DNA from: Yoonia ponticola
GTDB lineage: Bacteria > Pseudomonadota > Alphaproteobacteria > Rhodobacterales > Rhodobacteraceae
Length of the DNA: 64,000 nt
Assembly: GCF_014199395.1 (NCBI RefSeq)
Contig: NZ_JACIJM010000001.1
Span: 186,001 to 250,000 of the forward strand
Direction: 5' to 3'
Shown: positions 46,522 to 55,992 of the stretch, piece by piece
Layout of the letters: each line of letters begins with the position of its first letter
Position numbering within the stretch: position 1 is the stretch's first letter
The notes under the pieces: generated by a model
Database searches by the model: none
What the model saw: the letters and a program-made list of their open reading frames with translations, nothing else
Told to the model about the DNA's origin: nothing
Made by a program: the position numbers and the translations under genes

Positions 46522-46589
46522 CGAATTTTCGCGAAAATTCGGGTTGGGGGCCAGCCCCCAATCCCCGGGATTTAGAGAAAGCCAAAGAA
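46522..46589 (+). repeat. Compound repeat C: AT palindrome, GC hairpin and variant core
   Basis: CGAATTTTC-GC-GAAAATTCG (46522-46541), TTGGGGGC-CA-GCCCCCAA (46544-46561) and then a 27-nt stretch starting CCCCGGGATTTAGAG (46563-46589). That stretch matches 22 of 27 positions of the sequence on the minus strand at copy D (62329 region). It follows the xthA stop directly and could serve as its terminator. Confidence 0.78.
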
Positions 46590-46628
46590 ACACGGCAAAT
46601 GGCCTGTTTATGATTGTCGCGATTGCCC

Positions 46629-46660
46629 CTTGGTCTTTGCGCACAAGCCTCCATATATAG
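46629..46660 (+). promoter_or_regulatory. Possible heat-shock (RpoH-type) promoter of the co-chaperone operon
   Basis: CTTG at 46629-46632 and CCATATATAG at 46651-46660 are 18 bases apart, which resembles the CTTG / CYTATNT boxes of alphaproteobacterial RpoH promoters. It lies 26 bases before the start of a CnoX-type thioredoxin gene, with AGGAGA as ribosome site. A co-chaperone under heat-shock control would be sensible, but this is a pattern match only. Confidence 0.4.
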
Positions 46661-46685
46661 TCCAATCGATCCATAGGAGAACCCG

Positions 46686-47600
46686 ATGCTAGAGCTTGGC
46701 ACGACACCAACCGCCGCCCCCGCTGCTGATTTGATTATTGATGGCACCGATGCGACCTTTATGCAGGACGTGATTGAGGCGTCGCAAACGGTTCCGGTGA
46801 TCGTGGATTTCTGGGCAACTTGGTGCGGACCATGCAAAACCCTCGGGCCTGCGATTGAAGCAGCTGTTACGGCTGCTGGCGGGCGCGTGAAACTGGTTAA
46901 AATTGATGTGGACGCGAACCCTGGCTACGCGGGCCAGTTGCGGGTTCAATCGATCCCGACAGTATTTGCGTTTCATGAAGGCCAGCCCGTTGATGGATTT
47001 CAAGGTGCATTGCCACCGTCGGAGATACAGGCATTTGTTGATAAAGTCGCGGCATTAGGCGGTGAACCGGACAATGGGCTTGCTGATGCAGTTGAAGCTG
47101 CAGAGCAAATGTTGGCGGATGGTGACGCCGCTGATGCTGCCGAAACATTCGCAGCGATCTTGCAAGAAGACCCGGCACACGGGGGCGCTTATGCGGGCTT
47201 GGTCAGGTCCCATCTTGCGCTTGGCGATGTTGATCAAGCAGAGGCCGTGCTGAACGGCGCACCTGCAGAGATTTCGACGGATGTGCAGCTAGAAGCAGCG
47301 CACGCCCAAGTGGTTCTTGCCCGCGAGGCAGAAAATGCGGGCCCCGTTGCGGAATTGGCAGAAGCTGTAGAGGCTAATCCTGACGATCATCAGGCCCGGT
47401 TTGACCTCGCTGTTGCGCAACATGCCAATGGTGATGCCGAGGCCGCAGTTGCGACCCTGTTAGAGTTATTTCGCAGGGACCGAGAATGGAATGATGGTGC
47501 TGCCCGCACGCAATTGTTCAAGTTATTTGATGCCCTGCCAGCAAACGATCCCGTCGTTCTGAACGGGCGTCGGAAATTGTCGTCTTTAATATTTGCTTGA
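46686..47600 (+). CDS. Thioredoxin/TPR co-chaperone (CnoX/YbbN-like)
   Basis: This is a 304-residue protein. A thioredoxin domain occupies about 15-120 with active-site WATWCGPCK near residues 42-50, then helical TPR-like repeats from about 125 to 290 (PAHGGAYAGLVRSHLALGDV, DDHQARFDLAVAQHANGD). This layout is that of YbbN/CnoX, which protects client proteins from oxidation and hands them to chaperones. Here the CxxC is present, unlike E. coli YbbN. The following Lon-domain gene starts 27 bases after its stop. Confidence 0.9.
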   Translation: MLELGTTPTAAPAADLIIDGTDATFMQDVIEASQTVPVIVDFWATWCGPCKTLGPAIEAAVTAAGGRVKLVKIDVDANPGYAGQLRVQSIPTVFAFHEGQPVDGFQGALPPSEIQAFVDKVAALGGEPDNGLADAVEAAEQMLADGDAADAAETFAAILQEDPAHGGAYAGLVRSHLALGDVDQAEAVLNGAPAEISTDVQLEAAHAQVVLAREAENAGPVAELAEAVEANPDDHQARFDLAVAQHANGDAEAAVATLLELFRRDREWNDGAARTQLFKLFDALPANDPVVLNGRRKLSSLIFA

Positions 47601-47627
47601 TCCGGTATTCGACCTACTTTGGTGATA

Positions 47628-48281
47628 ATGAATAAACATGACCTTCCCGACACCATTCCGGTGTTCCCTTTGCCCGGTGCGCTTTTGCTGCCGCGATCCC
47701 GTTTGCCGTTACATTTGTTTGAACCACGTTATCTAGCAATGATGGATGATGTGTTAAAAACGGAAAATCGTTTAATCGGGATGGTGCAACCCCTTGAAGT
47801 GTCCGGAGAAATGGATGCAGCGAAACCTGTTCCGCTGCACCGGATTGGCTGCGCTGGACGCTTGACCTCGTTTTCTGAGACCGAAGACGGGCGTTACATG
47901 GTGACATTGTCAGGCGTGTCTCGGTTCCGTATTTCCGAAGAAGTCGACGGGTTCGCCCCATATCGTCGCTGTCGCGTGACGTGGGACGAGTTTGACCGAG
48001 ATTTGGGGTCGACAGAAATGGACGAAGGCTTTGATCGCGCTGCGTTTTTATCGTCATTGGGGCGGTTCTTTGATGATCAGGGCCTCAAAACCGATTGGGA
48101 ATCTTTGAGCGAAGCAGAGGATGAATTGTTGATCAATTCTCTGTCGATGTTGTGCCCTTTTGAACCCGAGGATAAACAGGCCTTGCTTGAGGCGCCGACG
48201 CTCAAAACCCGTAGAGAAACGTTAACCACGTTGATTGAATTCGCACTGCGCGGCGGATCAGTAGAGGAAAGAATGCAATGA
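47628..48281 (+). CDS. LON peptidase substrate-binding domain protein
   Basis: This is a 217-residue protein consisting of the N-terminal (substrate-binding) domain of Lon without protease. Typical pieces are [23 protein letters not shown] near the start, written in full only in part here, then [10 protein letters not shown] near 95 and the helical C-terminal part. The start ATG at 47628 is favoured over a TTG three codons earlier by family alignment, though its ribosome site is weak. The function of free-standing members is not known; the position after a CnoX-like gene suggests a link with protein quality control. Its stop overlaps the Trm112-like gene. Confidence 0.85.
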   Translation: MNKHDLPDTIPVFPLPGALLLPRSRLPLHLFEPRYLAMMDDVLKTENRLIGMVQPLEVSGEMDAAKPVPLHRIGCAGRLTSFSETEDGRYMVTLSGVSRFRISEEVDGFAPYRRCRVTWDEFDRDLGSTEMDEGFDRAAFLSSLGRFFDDQGLKTDWESLSEAEDELLINSLSMLCPFEPEDKQALLEAPTLKTRRETLTTLIEFALRGGSVEERMQ

Positions 48282-48460
48282 TGGCTGGTCAGTTTGATCC
48301 GAAAATGCTCGAGGCGTTGGTATGTCCCGAGACGCGCAACACCTTGAAATATGATGCAGACAAGCAGGAATTGATTTCAGAGAATGCTGGTCTTGCCTTT
48401 CCTATTCGCGGCGGCATCCCGGTAATGTTGGTCGACGAGGCGCGCATTTTAGCGGATTAG
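48278..48460 (+). CDS. Trm112-like small protein (UPF0434/YcaR)
   Basis: This is a 60-residue protein with the conserved [15 protein letters not shown] near residues 6-20 and a C-terminal [18 protein letters not shown]. Only one Cys is present in the segment, so zinc binding as in eukaryotic Trm112 is not apparent. Bacterial members are small activators or of unknown role. The ATG overlaps the previous stop as ATGA, so it is translated from the same transcript as the Lon-domain protein. It is too short for finer assignment. Confidence 0.85.
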   Translation: MMAGQFDPKMLEALVCPETRNTLKYDADKQELISENAGLAFPIRGGIPVMLVDEARILAD

Positions 48461-48525
48461 CCCGCGTTTACGAAATATTTCTGTTTTTAGCGTCTCTTAG
48501 GTTGAGTTGCCAAAGGGGATTCGAA

Positions 48526-48846
48526 ATGAGAAATATGCATCCGGCTGATGAATTGGCCGTGATCCGCACCGATATACGCAAGCTTCGCGAACGCGAGGAT
48601 TTCTTGTGCAAGGGGTTCGTATCGCTGCGGTTTTCGACGCAAGGTGTTGATACGCTCGCGACAACGAAAATCGTAAAAGAGCGGCGTTTGCGTCAGGAAC
48701 TGCTTCCTAAAAATCTGCTCAAAGATCCGGAGTTGTGGGAGACTAAGGTCACACGTCACGTGCACCTGAACACGTTGAGGTGTGGTCGCACACCGCTACC
48801 TGCCTGCAATATGGACGCGACATATGACGTGATCGAGCAGTTCTAA
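48526..48846 (+). CDS. Basic small protein, function unknown
   Basis: This is a 106-residue protein starting at the ATG at 48526 with AAGGGG seven bases upstream. It is Arg- and Lys-rich in the first half (DIRKLREREDFL), and includes three cysteines (FLCK, LRCG, PACN). No domain or signal peptide is recognised. It overlaps the stop of the convergent ubiquinone hydroxylase gene by four bases. It may be a DNA- or RNA-associated protein judging by charge, but this is speculative. Confidence 0.55.
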   Translation: MRNMHPADELAVIRTDIRKLREREDFLCKGFVSLRFSTQGVDTLATTKIVKERRLRQELLPKNLLKDPELWETKVTRHVHLNTLRCGRTPLPACNMDATYDVIEQF

Positions 48847-50054
48847 TTTTTCATCAATTTCGGCAGTTCACCGGTCAATCCGGCGGCCTCGCGTATAAAG
48901 CTGCGGCGCAAGGCGGGCGCTTTGTTGATCAATCCCATGCCGATATCGCGTGCCGTGCGCAGTAAAGGGTTATCGTTCGAAAACAATTTGTTGAACGTAT
49001 CTGTGGCAACGGCGAGCGTCGCGGTATCGAACCTGCGCCATTGTTGATAGCGGGACAGTGGCTGGGCGCCGCCGATATCTTCGCCACGTGCGCGCGCTTC
49101 CGTTAGAACTTGGGCAAGGGCCGCCACATCACGCAATCCGGCATTCAGACCCTGACCTGCGATAGGATGCACACCGTGCGCTGCATCACCAACCAACGCG
49201 ATACGATCCGCAATGAAGCGATCGGCAAGCGATAATCCAAGGGGGTAGGTAAATCGTTGCCCGACAAGTGAAATATCACCAAGGAAATCCCCGAATGCAG
49301 GTCGCAACGCATCAAGAAAACCAGCGTCATCGGCAGCCATAATCGCGGCAGCGCGTTCCGTCGTTTCTGACCAGACAATAGACGACCGATTACCCGTCAG
49401 AGGCAAAATAGCTAGCGGCCCGCCGGGCATAAAGAACTGATGCGCAATACCATTGTGCGGCTTCGCATGAGCAACAGCGCATACGATAGCGGTCTGATCA
49501 TAACCCCATGCGGTCCGTTTAATCCCAGCGCGTTCAGCTGTCCCACTACGACGTCCATCGGAACCAACCAGCACGCGACCCGCGACATGTTTCCCGCTCG
49601 CCAAGGTTACATCGACACCAGCTGCGGTCACATTCTGTCCCACAACGGTTTCACCCGAAAGCTGTGTAATCAGAGGTTGATCCGCCATCGCGTCCAAAAA
49701 CGCATGCCGCAGATACCTATCCTCGACCATGTAACCCATTGGGCCTTCTTCGATTTCCGCGTGATCAAAGTGCATCATCCAAGGCGAAGGCCCTTCGCCC
49801 GCGCGTCCATCTGAGACCTTGATTTCCAACATGGGTTGGGCGCTATCCACAATCGCATCCCACACGCCTATCTTGCGCAGAAGCCGCATTGAGGTCAGGG
49901 CCAGCGCATAGGATCGGCCGTCAAAATCCCGTTCTTTGCGCGTGTCTTCGGGCAGTGTATCGATGATCGTGACCGAAAACCCCGCCTTCGCTGCCGCCAA
50001 CGCCAAGGCCGGTCCGTTCAATCCGCCGCCCACGATAATCAGATCATTTTCCAT
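48843..50054 (-). CDS. UbiH/UbiF/Coq6-type FAD monooxygenase
   Basis: This is a 403-residue flavoprotein. The FAD motif GGGLNGPALALAAAKAG near residues 8-24, the GSDGRRSGTAERAG segment near 155, and ALVGDAAHGVHPIAGQGLN near 285-303 are the three fingerprints of the ubiquinone-biosynthesis hydroxylase family. Which ring position it hydroxylates is not predictable. The start at 50054 (MENDLII) fits the family; an ATG twelve codons upstream at 50090 is possible but lacks a good ribosome site, and the site before 50054 is also poor. It is divergent from the amidase gene. Confidence 0.85.
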   Translation of the reverse strand: MENDLIIVGGGLNGPALALAAAKAGFSVTIIDTLPEDTRKERDFDGRSYALALTSMRLLRKIGVWDAIVDSAQPMLEIKVSDGRAGEGPSPWMMHFDHAEIEEGPMGYMVEDRYLRHAFLDAMADQPLITQLSGETVVGQNVTAAGVDVTLASGKHVAGRVLVGSDGRRSGTAERAGIKRTAWGYDQTAIVCAVAHAKPHNGIAHQFFMPGGPLAILPLTGNRSSIVWSETTERAAAIMAADDAGFLDALRPAFGDFLGDISLVGQRFTYPLGLSLADRFIADRIALVGDAAHGVHPIAGQGLNAGLRDVAALAQVLTEARARGEDIGGAQPLSRYQQWRRFDTATLAVATDTFNKLFSNDNPLLRTARDIGMGLINKAPALRRSFIREAAGLTGELPKLMKN

Positions 50055-50136
50055 GCCTTTCAATATGATGCTCGTGTCGGGATTGTCCATGCGCCGTGTG
50101 GTCGCTACCGTTGCGAAAACGCAAGGGAGAACGGCG

Positions 50137-51465
50137 ATGCAAGATTGGCTTTGGATGACGGCTGCGGACTTGGGGCGTGGTATTGCGGCTGAAGCGATTG
50201 ATCCGGTTGAGCTAACCGAAACCTACCTTGCGGCCATTGATGCACACCCGATGCGCGACCGGATTTATGCGCGTGTCACACATGATCGTGCGCGTGGCGA
50301 AGCGAAAGCCGCGAGCAAACGGGTCGCGTCAGGCGCACGCCGTTCACCGCTCGACGGGGTGCCCGTGTCGTGGAAGGACCTGTTCGATACGGCGGGCACT
50401 GCGACCGAAGCGGGCACTAAACTGATGGAAGGTCGCGTGCCTGATGCCGACGCCGAGGTCTTGCAAAACGCGACCGCTGCGGGACTTGTTTGCTTGGGTA
50501 AAACCCACATGTCCGAAATCGCGTTTTCCGGGCTTGGACTAAACCCGATGACCGCTACACCACCTTGCAAGAACGACGCAGAAGCCGTGCCCGGCGGGTC
50601 GTCCAGTGGCGCGGCGGCGTCGGTTGCATTCGGGCTTGCGGCCGCTGGGATCGGGTCCGACACGGGCGGATCGGTGCGCATTCCGTCCGCTTGGAACGAC
50701 CTTATTGGGCTAAAAACCAGCCATGGTTTGCTTAGCCTTCGTGGAACTGTTCCGCTGTGCCAAACCTTTGACACCGTAGGGCCGCTGTGCCGCTCTGTCG
50801 AGGATGCAAATTTGTTGTTCGCATGTCTTGGCGGGACTAAACCTGTTGATCTGACACAGACATCGCTTGATGGCATGCGCTTTGCAATTCTCGACACAAT
50901 CGCGATGCAAGACCTGCGCGATACTCCGAAAGCCGCATTTGAAAGCGCGGTATCTGACCTGCAAGCGGCGGGGGCTACGATCACGTATCACACCTTCCCG
51001 ATGTTGACCCAAGCCTTTGATGTCGCAGGAACCCTATATGCGGGTGATAGCTACGGTTGGTGGCGCGAAAAGGTCGAAGCCGCGCCAGAAAAGATGTTCC
51101 CGCAGATTTTGGAGCGTGTGCGCGGCGGCAAGTCGGTCTTGGCGTCCGAATACCTTGCTGGTTGGAATGTGCTGCGCGATATCCGGGCCGCTTTCCAGAC
51201 CGCGTTTGCTGGATTTGATGCTGTGATTATGCCGACGGCGCCCAATTTGCCGCCAAACGCTAACCGACTTTTAACGGATGATGCTTATTACAAAACGGAA
51301 AATCTGCTTGCTTTGCGTAACACACGGATCGCTAACTTACTTGACCTGACGTCGCTGACTTTACCAACAAAAACGCCGTCCTGCGGGCTGTTACTCAACA
51401 CGCCAAAGCATTGCGAGGCCCGTTTATTGCGGATCGGCACGGCGGTTGAGGCGGCGCTCGCTTAG
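50137..51465 (+). CDS. Amidase signature family hydrolase
   Basis: This is a 442-residue protein. The Ser-cisSer-Lys triad is visible: VSWKDLFDTAG with the catalytic Lys near residue 79, and PGGSSSGAAASVAFG near 150-164 with the serines, followed by GSDTGGSVRIPSAWND. The start at 50137 has AAGGGA eight bases upstream. Members hydrolyse diverse amides, including aliphatic or indole-acetamides and glutaminyl-tRNA precursors; there is no GatB/GatC neighbour, so it is not clearly GatA. The substrate is unknown. Confidence 0.88.
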   Translation: MQDWLWMTAADLGRGIAAEAIDPVELTETYLAAIDAHPMRDRIYARVTHDRARGEAKAASKRVASGARRSPLDGVPVSWKDLFDTAGTATEAGTKLMEGRVPDADAEVLQNATAAGLVCLGKTHMSEIAFSGLGLNPMTATPPCKNDAEAVPGGSSSGAAASVAFGLAAAGIGSDTGGSVRIPSAWNDLIGLKTSHGLLSLRGTVPLCQTFDTVGPLCRSVEDANLLFACLGGTKPVDLTQTSLDGMRFAILDTIAMQDLRDTPKAAFESAVSDLQAAGATITYHTFPMLTQAFDVAGTLYAGDSYGWWREKVEAAPEKMFPQILERVRGGKSVLASEYLAGWNVLRDIRAAFQTAFAGFDAVIMPTAPNLPPNANRLLTDDAYYKTENLLALRNTRIANLLDLTSLTLPTKTPSCGLLLNTPKHCEARLLRIGTAVEAALA

Positions 51466-51594
51466 GGCAGGACCCAAAAGACACAATTGCGATGCACCAT
51501 GCCATAATTTGCCCAAGCTATTCTGGACACAACCCCAACCCTGCGGCTACGTTGGACAAAAGCGGGGCGCAATGATCCCGCGCATGAGGCAATA

Positions 51595-52773
51595 ATGGTA
51601 TACCCAGAGCGGTTTTCTTCCCTTCCGGAAGCGACGTGGCCCCGTTTGCGCGGGCTACTCGATCACCGGACGCCGGGCGGCGAGGTCATTAACATGACTA
51701 TCGGCGAACCGCAGCATGATTTCCCCAGCTTTGTGGGCCCTCTGTTGACGCAGCATATGGGCGATTTCCGCAAGTATCCCAACAATAACGGGACCGTAGC
51801 GTTACTTGATGCGATCACGCAGTGGCTTGATCGACGCTATAGAGTGACGGTGAAGCCTGAAAATATCTTAACGCTAAACGGCACTCGTGAAGGTTTGTTT
51901 AACGCGGCTCTTGCGCTTGGACCCGAAACAAAAAATGGCAAACAGCCCGTCATTTTGTCGCCAAACCCGTTTTATCCGGCCTATTCTGCCGCTGCGAATG
52001 CAATTGGAGCAGAGGCAATTTTCGTTCCCGCGACTGATGAAACTGGCCACCTGCCGGATTACGCAGCCATGCCAGAGGATATCTTGGAACGGACGACGAT
52101 CGCCTACATCTGCTCGCCTGCAAACCCACAAGGTGCAGTTGCCGACCCGGCATATTGGACGCAACTGATTGGTTTGGCCGAGAAATACGACTTCAAAATT
52201 TTCGCGGACGAATGCTATTCCGAGATTTACCGCGACACCCCGCCAACGGGTGCGTTGGAAATGGCGCAACGCTTGGGCTGTGATCCGGACCGCGTGATGA
52301 TTTTTCATTCGCTGTCGAAACGATCAAATCTTGCAGGCCTGCGGTCTGGTTTTTGTGCTGGCGGGTTGGAAAGCATTCGCCGGATGCGTCAGTTGCGTGC
52401 CTATGCAGGTGCGCCGCAGCCAGAACCGTTGCAAGCCGTCGCTGCCGCCGCGTGGCTGGACGAGGCGCATGTGATTGAGAACCGCGCACTGTACCAACAA
52501 AAGTATAAAATTGCAGACCAGATCATGGGCGACGTGCCGGGATATATGTCTCCTGCCGCTGGATTTTTTCTGTGGCTACCAGTGCAAAACGGTGAAGAAG
52601 CAGCCGTGAAGCTGTGGGAAGAAACAGGCGTCCGCACCTTGCCGGGTGCGTATTTGGCGCGCGATTTCAACGGTGTAAATCCAGCTGATCAATTTTTACG
52701 GGTCGCCATGGTGGCCCCAACACAAGAAGTGCAGCGCGGTCTAACGGCCCTCCGCGACTGTCTCTACGACTGA
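51595..52773 (+). CDS. dapC: Succinyldiaminopimelate aminotransferase (DapC-like)
   Basis: This is a 392-residue fold-type I aminotransferase, start [18 protein letters not shown] with GAGG six bases upstream. It aligns well in layout with the proteobacterial Dap[42 protein letters not shown], the PLP-lysine segment [17 protein letters not shown] and the end [14 protein letters not shown]. DapC transaminates N-succinyl-2-amino-6-ketopimelate, the step between DapD and DapE, which are both in this window. Other class I aminotransferases share many features, so the assignment is good but not certain. Confidence 0.78.
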   Translation: MVYPERFSSLPEATWPRLRGLLDHRTPGGEVINMTIGEPQHDFPSFVGPLLTQHMGDFRKYPNNNGTVALLDAITQWLDRRYRVTVKPENILTLNGTREGLFNAALALGPETKNGKQPVILSPNPFYPAYSAAANAIGAEAIFVPATDETGHLPDYAAMPEDILERTTIAYICSPANPQGAVADPAYWTQLIGLAEKYDFKIFADECYSEIYRDTPPTGALEMAQRLGCDPDRVMIFHSLSKRSNLAGLRSGFCAGGLESIRRMRQLRAYAGAPQPEPLQAVAAAAWLDEAHVIENRALYQQKYKIADQIMGDVPGYMSPAAGFFLWLPVQNGEEAAVKLWEETGVRTLPGAYLARDFNGVNPADQFLRVAMVAPTQEVQRGLTALRDCLYD

Positions 52774-52783
52774 GGGAATAACG

Positions 52784-55700
52784 ATGGCATCTTATCAGGC
52801 ACGCAAACGCGACCCACTTTTGGATAGCGACACGCAGGCAGTGATCGAAAAACGCAGCAAGGAATTGCTAGGTTTTGCGTTGATCGCTGTAGGATTGCTG
52901 TGCGCGGCAATGATCTGGAGCTTCTCTCCGAGTGATCCATCATGGATTTCCGCCACCGACGCGCCCGTGCAAAACTGGTTGGGCCAATCTGGTGCATCAA
53001 TTGCTGCGCCGTTGATGATGATCGTGGGCAAAGGCGCTTGGATGATCCCGCTCGCATTGATCGCGTGGGGCCTGCGCTTTGCGTTGCACTACGGCCACGA
53101 CCGCGCAATGGGCCGCGCCGTTTTCGTCCCAATCGCCGTGGCTGTTGGGTCGCTCTACGCCGCGACTTTGGTGCCGAGCGCAAACTGGCCGCCGAACTTT
53201 GGCCTTGGTGGCCTGTTTGGTGACACCGTGTTGGGCGTGACGTTGCAAATCCTGATCCCGCTGGGCGCACCTTTCGCGCTCAAGTTATTGTCATTGATTT
53301 TGGCTATTTGCCTGATTGCGATGACGGCGTTTACCTTAGGCTTCGTGAAAGAAGAAATCCGCACCGGCATTCGTTTCATGTTCTTGGGCGTCGTGATGGC
53401 TTACGCGCTATTGCTGCGGGCAGTGGGGCAGGGGGCCGCCGTGTCCGCGAAAGCTGCAAGCGGTGTTGGGTCCACCATTGCCGCCAAACGCGAAGCGTCG
53501 CGTGCGCATCGCGAAGCGATGGCATTAGCCGCCGCTGAAGAAGCCGAAGCCGCTGCATTGATCCCCGTTCCGATTATGCCAATCGCCGCCGGCGAGATGA
53601 CAAAACGCCCGACGTCTGTGGTCCGTGCGACCACGCCGATGCCGACAGACACAGCCCGCAAAATGCCACCAATGCCGGGCAGCCATGTGGCCGAACCGCC
53701 AATGGCGGCACCTGTTGCCGCTGCCGTGGCTGAGCCGAAACTGGCCGCACCTGTCCGCGACGCGGCACCGCAACCCACTGGTTTTCTTGCCGGATTGCTG
53801 AAGCGCAATGCGCCAGAACCTGCTGTGGAAGACGCACCAGCAGCCCCAGAAGACCGTGTGTCCGCACGTATTGCCGACGCTGTACGCTCACGCAAAGGCC
53901 CTGCGCCGATTACCGAATTGGGTACGCGGATCGAGCCGTCATTAACCAAGGGTCGCGGCCCACAGCCGATGATCTTGAACACCGCCCCGCGCACATTGCC
54001 GCCCCTCCCAGAAGACGTACCGATGGTCGAGGCGGGTTTTATGGACGCGCCTGTCGATGACCCCGTGATTGAACAGTACATCGAACCCGCAGAGGCAGCG
54101 CAGCCCGTTCGTCCGGTTCTGCAACGCAACTTTGCACCTGTTCAGGACCCGATTGAGGAACCCGCGATCAAGCGCGTTGAAGTTCCTGCGCAGGAAGCCA
54201 AAAAGGTCGTACAGCACCCGTTGAAGCGCGACAGCTTGCCGTCCAAGCAAGCACTGCGCGAAAGCCAGCCCGCATTGGCGCTGGAAGAGAACAAATACGC
54301 GGGCTTCGAGATGCCGCCACTCAGCTTATTGCGCGGGCCCGAAACAATTGAACGTTATGTTTTATCCGACGAGGCGCTGGAAGAAAACGCGCGTATGCTT
54401 GAATCCGTGCTGGATGACTACGGCGTCAAAGGTGAAATCGTATCAGTCCGTCCGGGTCCGGTTGTGACGATGTACGAACTTGAACCGGCCGCCGGCCTGA
54501 AAGCGTCGCGCGTGATCGGCTTAGCCGACGATATCGCGCGGTCAATGTCTGCGCTGTCCGCGCGCGTTTCGACGATCCCCGGTCGATCTGTTATTGGCAT
54601 CGAATTGCCGAACGAAAAGCGCGAAATGGTTGTGCTGCGCGAAATGCTGTCAGCGCGCGATTTTGGCGATAGCAGCATGAAGCTGCCGCTCGCGCTTGGG
54701 AAAGATATCGGTGGCGAGCCGATCATCGCGAACCTTGCGAAGATGCCACACCTCTTGATTGCGGGCACGACCGGTTCCGGTAAATCTGTCGCGATCAACA
54801 CGATGATCTTGTCGTTGCTTTACAAGCTGTCGCCGGAAGATTGCCGGATGATCATGATCGATCCCAAAATGCTCGAATTGTCCGTCTATGACGGTATCCC
54901 GCACCTGCTGTCCCCCGTTGTGACTGACCCGAAAAAAGCGGTCGTTGCCCTGAAATGGGTCGTGGGCGAGATGGAAGAACGCTACCGCAAGATGTCCAAA
55001 ATGGGCGTGCGGAACATCGACGGCTATAACGGTCGCGTGCGCGAGGCATTGGGCAAGGACGAAATGTTCAGCCGTACCGTGCAAACTGGTTTCGACGATG
55101 AAACTGGCGATCCGGTTTTTGAGACAGAAGAATTCAAGCCCGAAGTGCTGCCATATATCGTCGTCGTCGTCGACGAGATGGCCGACCTGATGATGGTCGC
55201 TGGTAAAGAAATCGAAGCTTGCATCCAGCGGCTTGCGCAGATGGCGCGTGCCTCGGGCATCCACTTGATCATGGCGACACAGCGTCCATCCGTGGACGTT
55301 ATTACTGGAACGATCAAAGCCAACTTCCCAACGCGAATTTCTTTCCAAGTGACCTCGAAGATCGACAGTCGCACCATTCTTGGTGAAATGGGCGCGGAAC
55401 AACTGCTGGGTATGGGCGATATGCTTTATATGGCTGGCGGCGGCAAAATCAGCCGTATCCACGGACCGTTCTGTTCGGATGAAGAAGTCGAAGAAATCGT
55501 GAACCATCTCAAAGGGTTCGGTCCACCAGAATATATGTCTGGCGTGATCGAAGGCCCAGAAGACGGCAAAAGCAGCGACATCGACATGGTTCTGGGGCTG
55601 GGTGACGGGTCAGATAGCGAAAATGCACTATACGACACGGCTGTGGCGATTGTGATTAAAGACCGTAAATGCTCGACCTCATACATCCAGCGCAAACTGG

Positions 55701-55813
55701 CGATTGGCTATAACAAAGCCGCGAGGCTTGTAGAGCAAATGGAAGACGAAGGGGTCGTATCCTCGGCGAACCATGTGGGCAAACGCGAGATTTTGGTGCC
55801 TGAACAGCACTAA
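52784..55813 (+). CDS. ftsK: DNA translocase FtsK
   Basis: This is a 1009-residue protein. Four or more N-terminal membrane helices (about 25-215) anchor it at the septum, a long Pro/Ala-rich linker spans about 250-500, and the motor follows: Walker [13 protein letters not shown] near 660, Walker [13 protein letters not shown] near 795, and [10 protein letters not shown]. The C-terminal gamma domain ([20 protein letters not shown]) reads KOPS sequences. It pumps chromosome ends to the dif site during division. The start is 11 bases after the DapC-like stop, so the two could be co-transcribed. Confidence 0.96.
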   Translation: MASYQARKRDPLLDSDTQAVIEKRSKELLGFALIAVGLLCAAMIWSFSPSDPSWISATDAPVQNWLGQSGASIAAPLMMIVGKGAWMIPLALIAWGLRFALHYGHDRAMGRAVFVPIAVAVGSLYAATLVPSANWPPNFGLGGLFGDTVLGVTLQILIPLGAPFALKLLSLILAICLIAMTAFTLGFVKEEIRTGIRFMFLGVVMAYALLLRAVGQGAAVSAKAASGVGSTIAAKREASRAHREAMALAAAEEAEAAALIPVPIMPIAAGEMTKRPTSVVRATTPMPTDTARKMPPMPGSHVAEPPMAAPVAAAVAEPKLAAPVRDAAPQPTGFLAGLLKRNAPEPAVEDAPAAPEDRVSARIADAVRSRKGPAPITELGTRIEPSLTKGRGPQPMILNTAPRTLPPLPEDVPMVEAGFMDAPVDDPVIEQYIEPAEAAQPVRPVLQRNFAPVQDPIEEPAIKRVEVPAQEAKKVVQHPLKRDSLPSKQALRESQPALALEENKYAGFEMPPLSLLRGPETIERYVLSDEALEENARMLESVLDDYGVKGEIVSVRPGPVVTMYELEPAAGLKASRVIGLADDIARSMSALSARVSTIPGRSVIGIELPNEKREMVVLREMLSARDFGDSSMKLPLALGKDIGGEPIIANLAKMPHLLIAGTTGSGKSVAINTMILSLLYKLSPEDCRMIMIDPKMLELSVYDGIPHLLSPVVTDPKKAVVALKWVVGEMEERYRKMSKMGVRNIDGYNGRVREALGKDEMFSRTVQTGFDDETGDPVFETEEFKPEVLPYIVVVVDEMADLMMVAGKEIEACIQRLAQMARASGIHLIMATQRPSVDVITGTIKANFPTRISFQVTSKIDSRTILGEMGAEQLLGMGDMLYMAGGGKISRIHGPFCSDEEVEEIVNHLKGFGPPEYMSGVIEGPEDGKSSDIDMVLGLGDGSDSENALYDTAVAIVIKDRKCSTSYIQRKLAIGYNKAARLVEQMEDEGVVSSANHVGKREILVPEQH

Positions 55814-55816
55814 GAA

Positions 55817-55839
55817 TGAGTTGTTATGGCGAAATGAAG
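55817..55839 (+). repeat. Intergenic repeat core, copy F
   Basis: The 23-nt core T-GAGTT-GTTAT-GGC-GAA-ATGAAG fits the GAGTT-N5-GGC-N3-ATGAAG family. It lies four bases past the ftsK stop and just before that gene's terminator hairpin. Confidence 0.75.
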
Positions 55840-55845
55840 ATAGGG

Positions 55846-55871
55846 CGGGGCGCGTAATGCGTCCCGTTTTT
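55846..55871 (+). terminator. Intrinsic terminator of ftsK
   Basis: An eight-base-pair stem CGGGGCGC / GCGTCCCG (one G-U pair) with loop GTAAT is followed by TTTTTC. It lies 33 bases past the ftsK stop and fits a standard rho-independent terminator. Confidence 0.85.
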
Positions 55872-55992
55872 CTTTGTTTTAAAGGGTGTTACGGCAGATC
55901 AACGGCGTGTTATCGCTTATCATCTGGCGCGAAGCCATTGTTGTTCTTATGTCCTTGGGTGAAACAGTGCCCGACAACAGATAGGTAGCTTT

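Noticed and set aside
48278-48846. Toxin-antitoxin pair formed by the two small genes
   Set aside because: The first is a Trm112/YcaR homologue coupled to a Lon-domain gene and the second has its own ribosome site without toxin motifs.
54650-55507. Minus-strand frame of about 285 codons opposite the FtsK motor
   Set aside because: It is opposite a strongly conserved translocase core and is rich in His and Phe without any family pattern.
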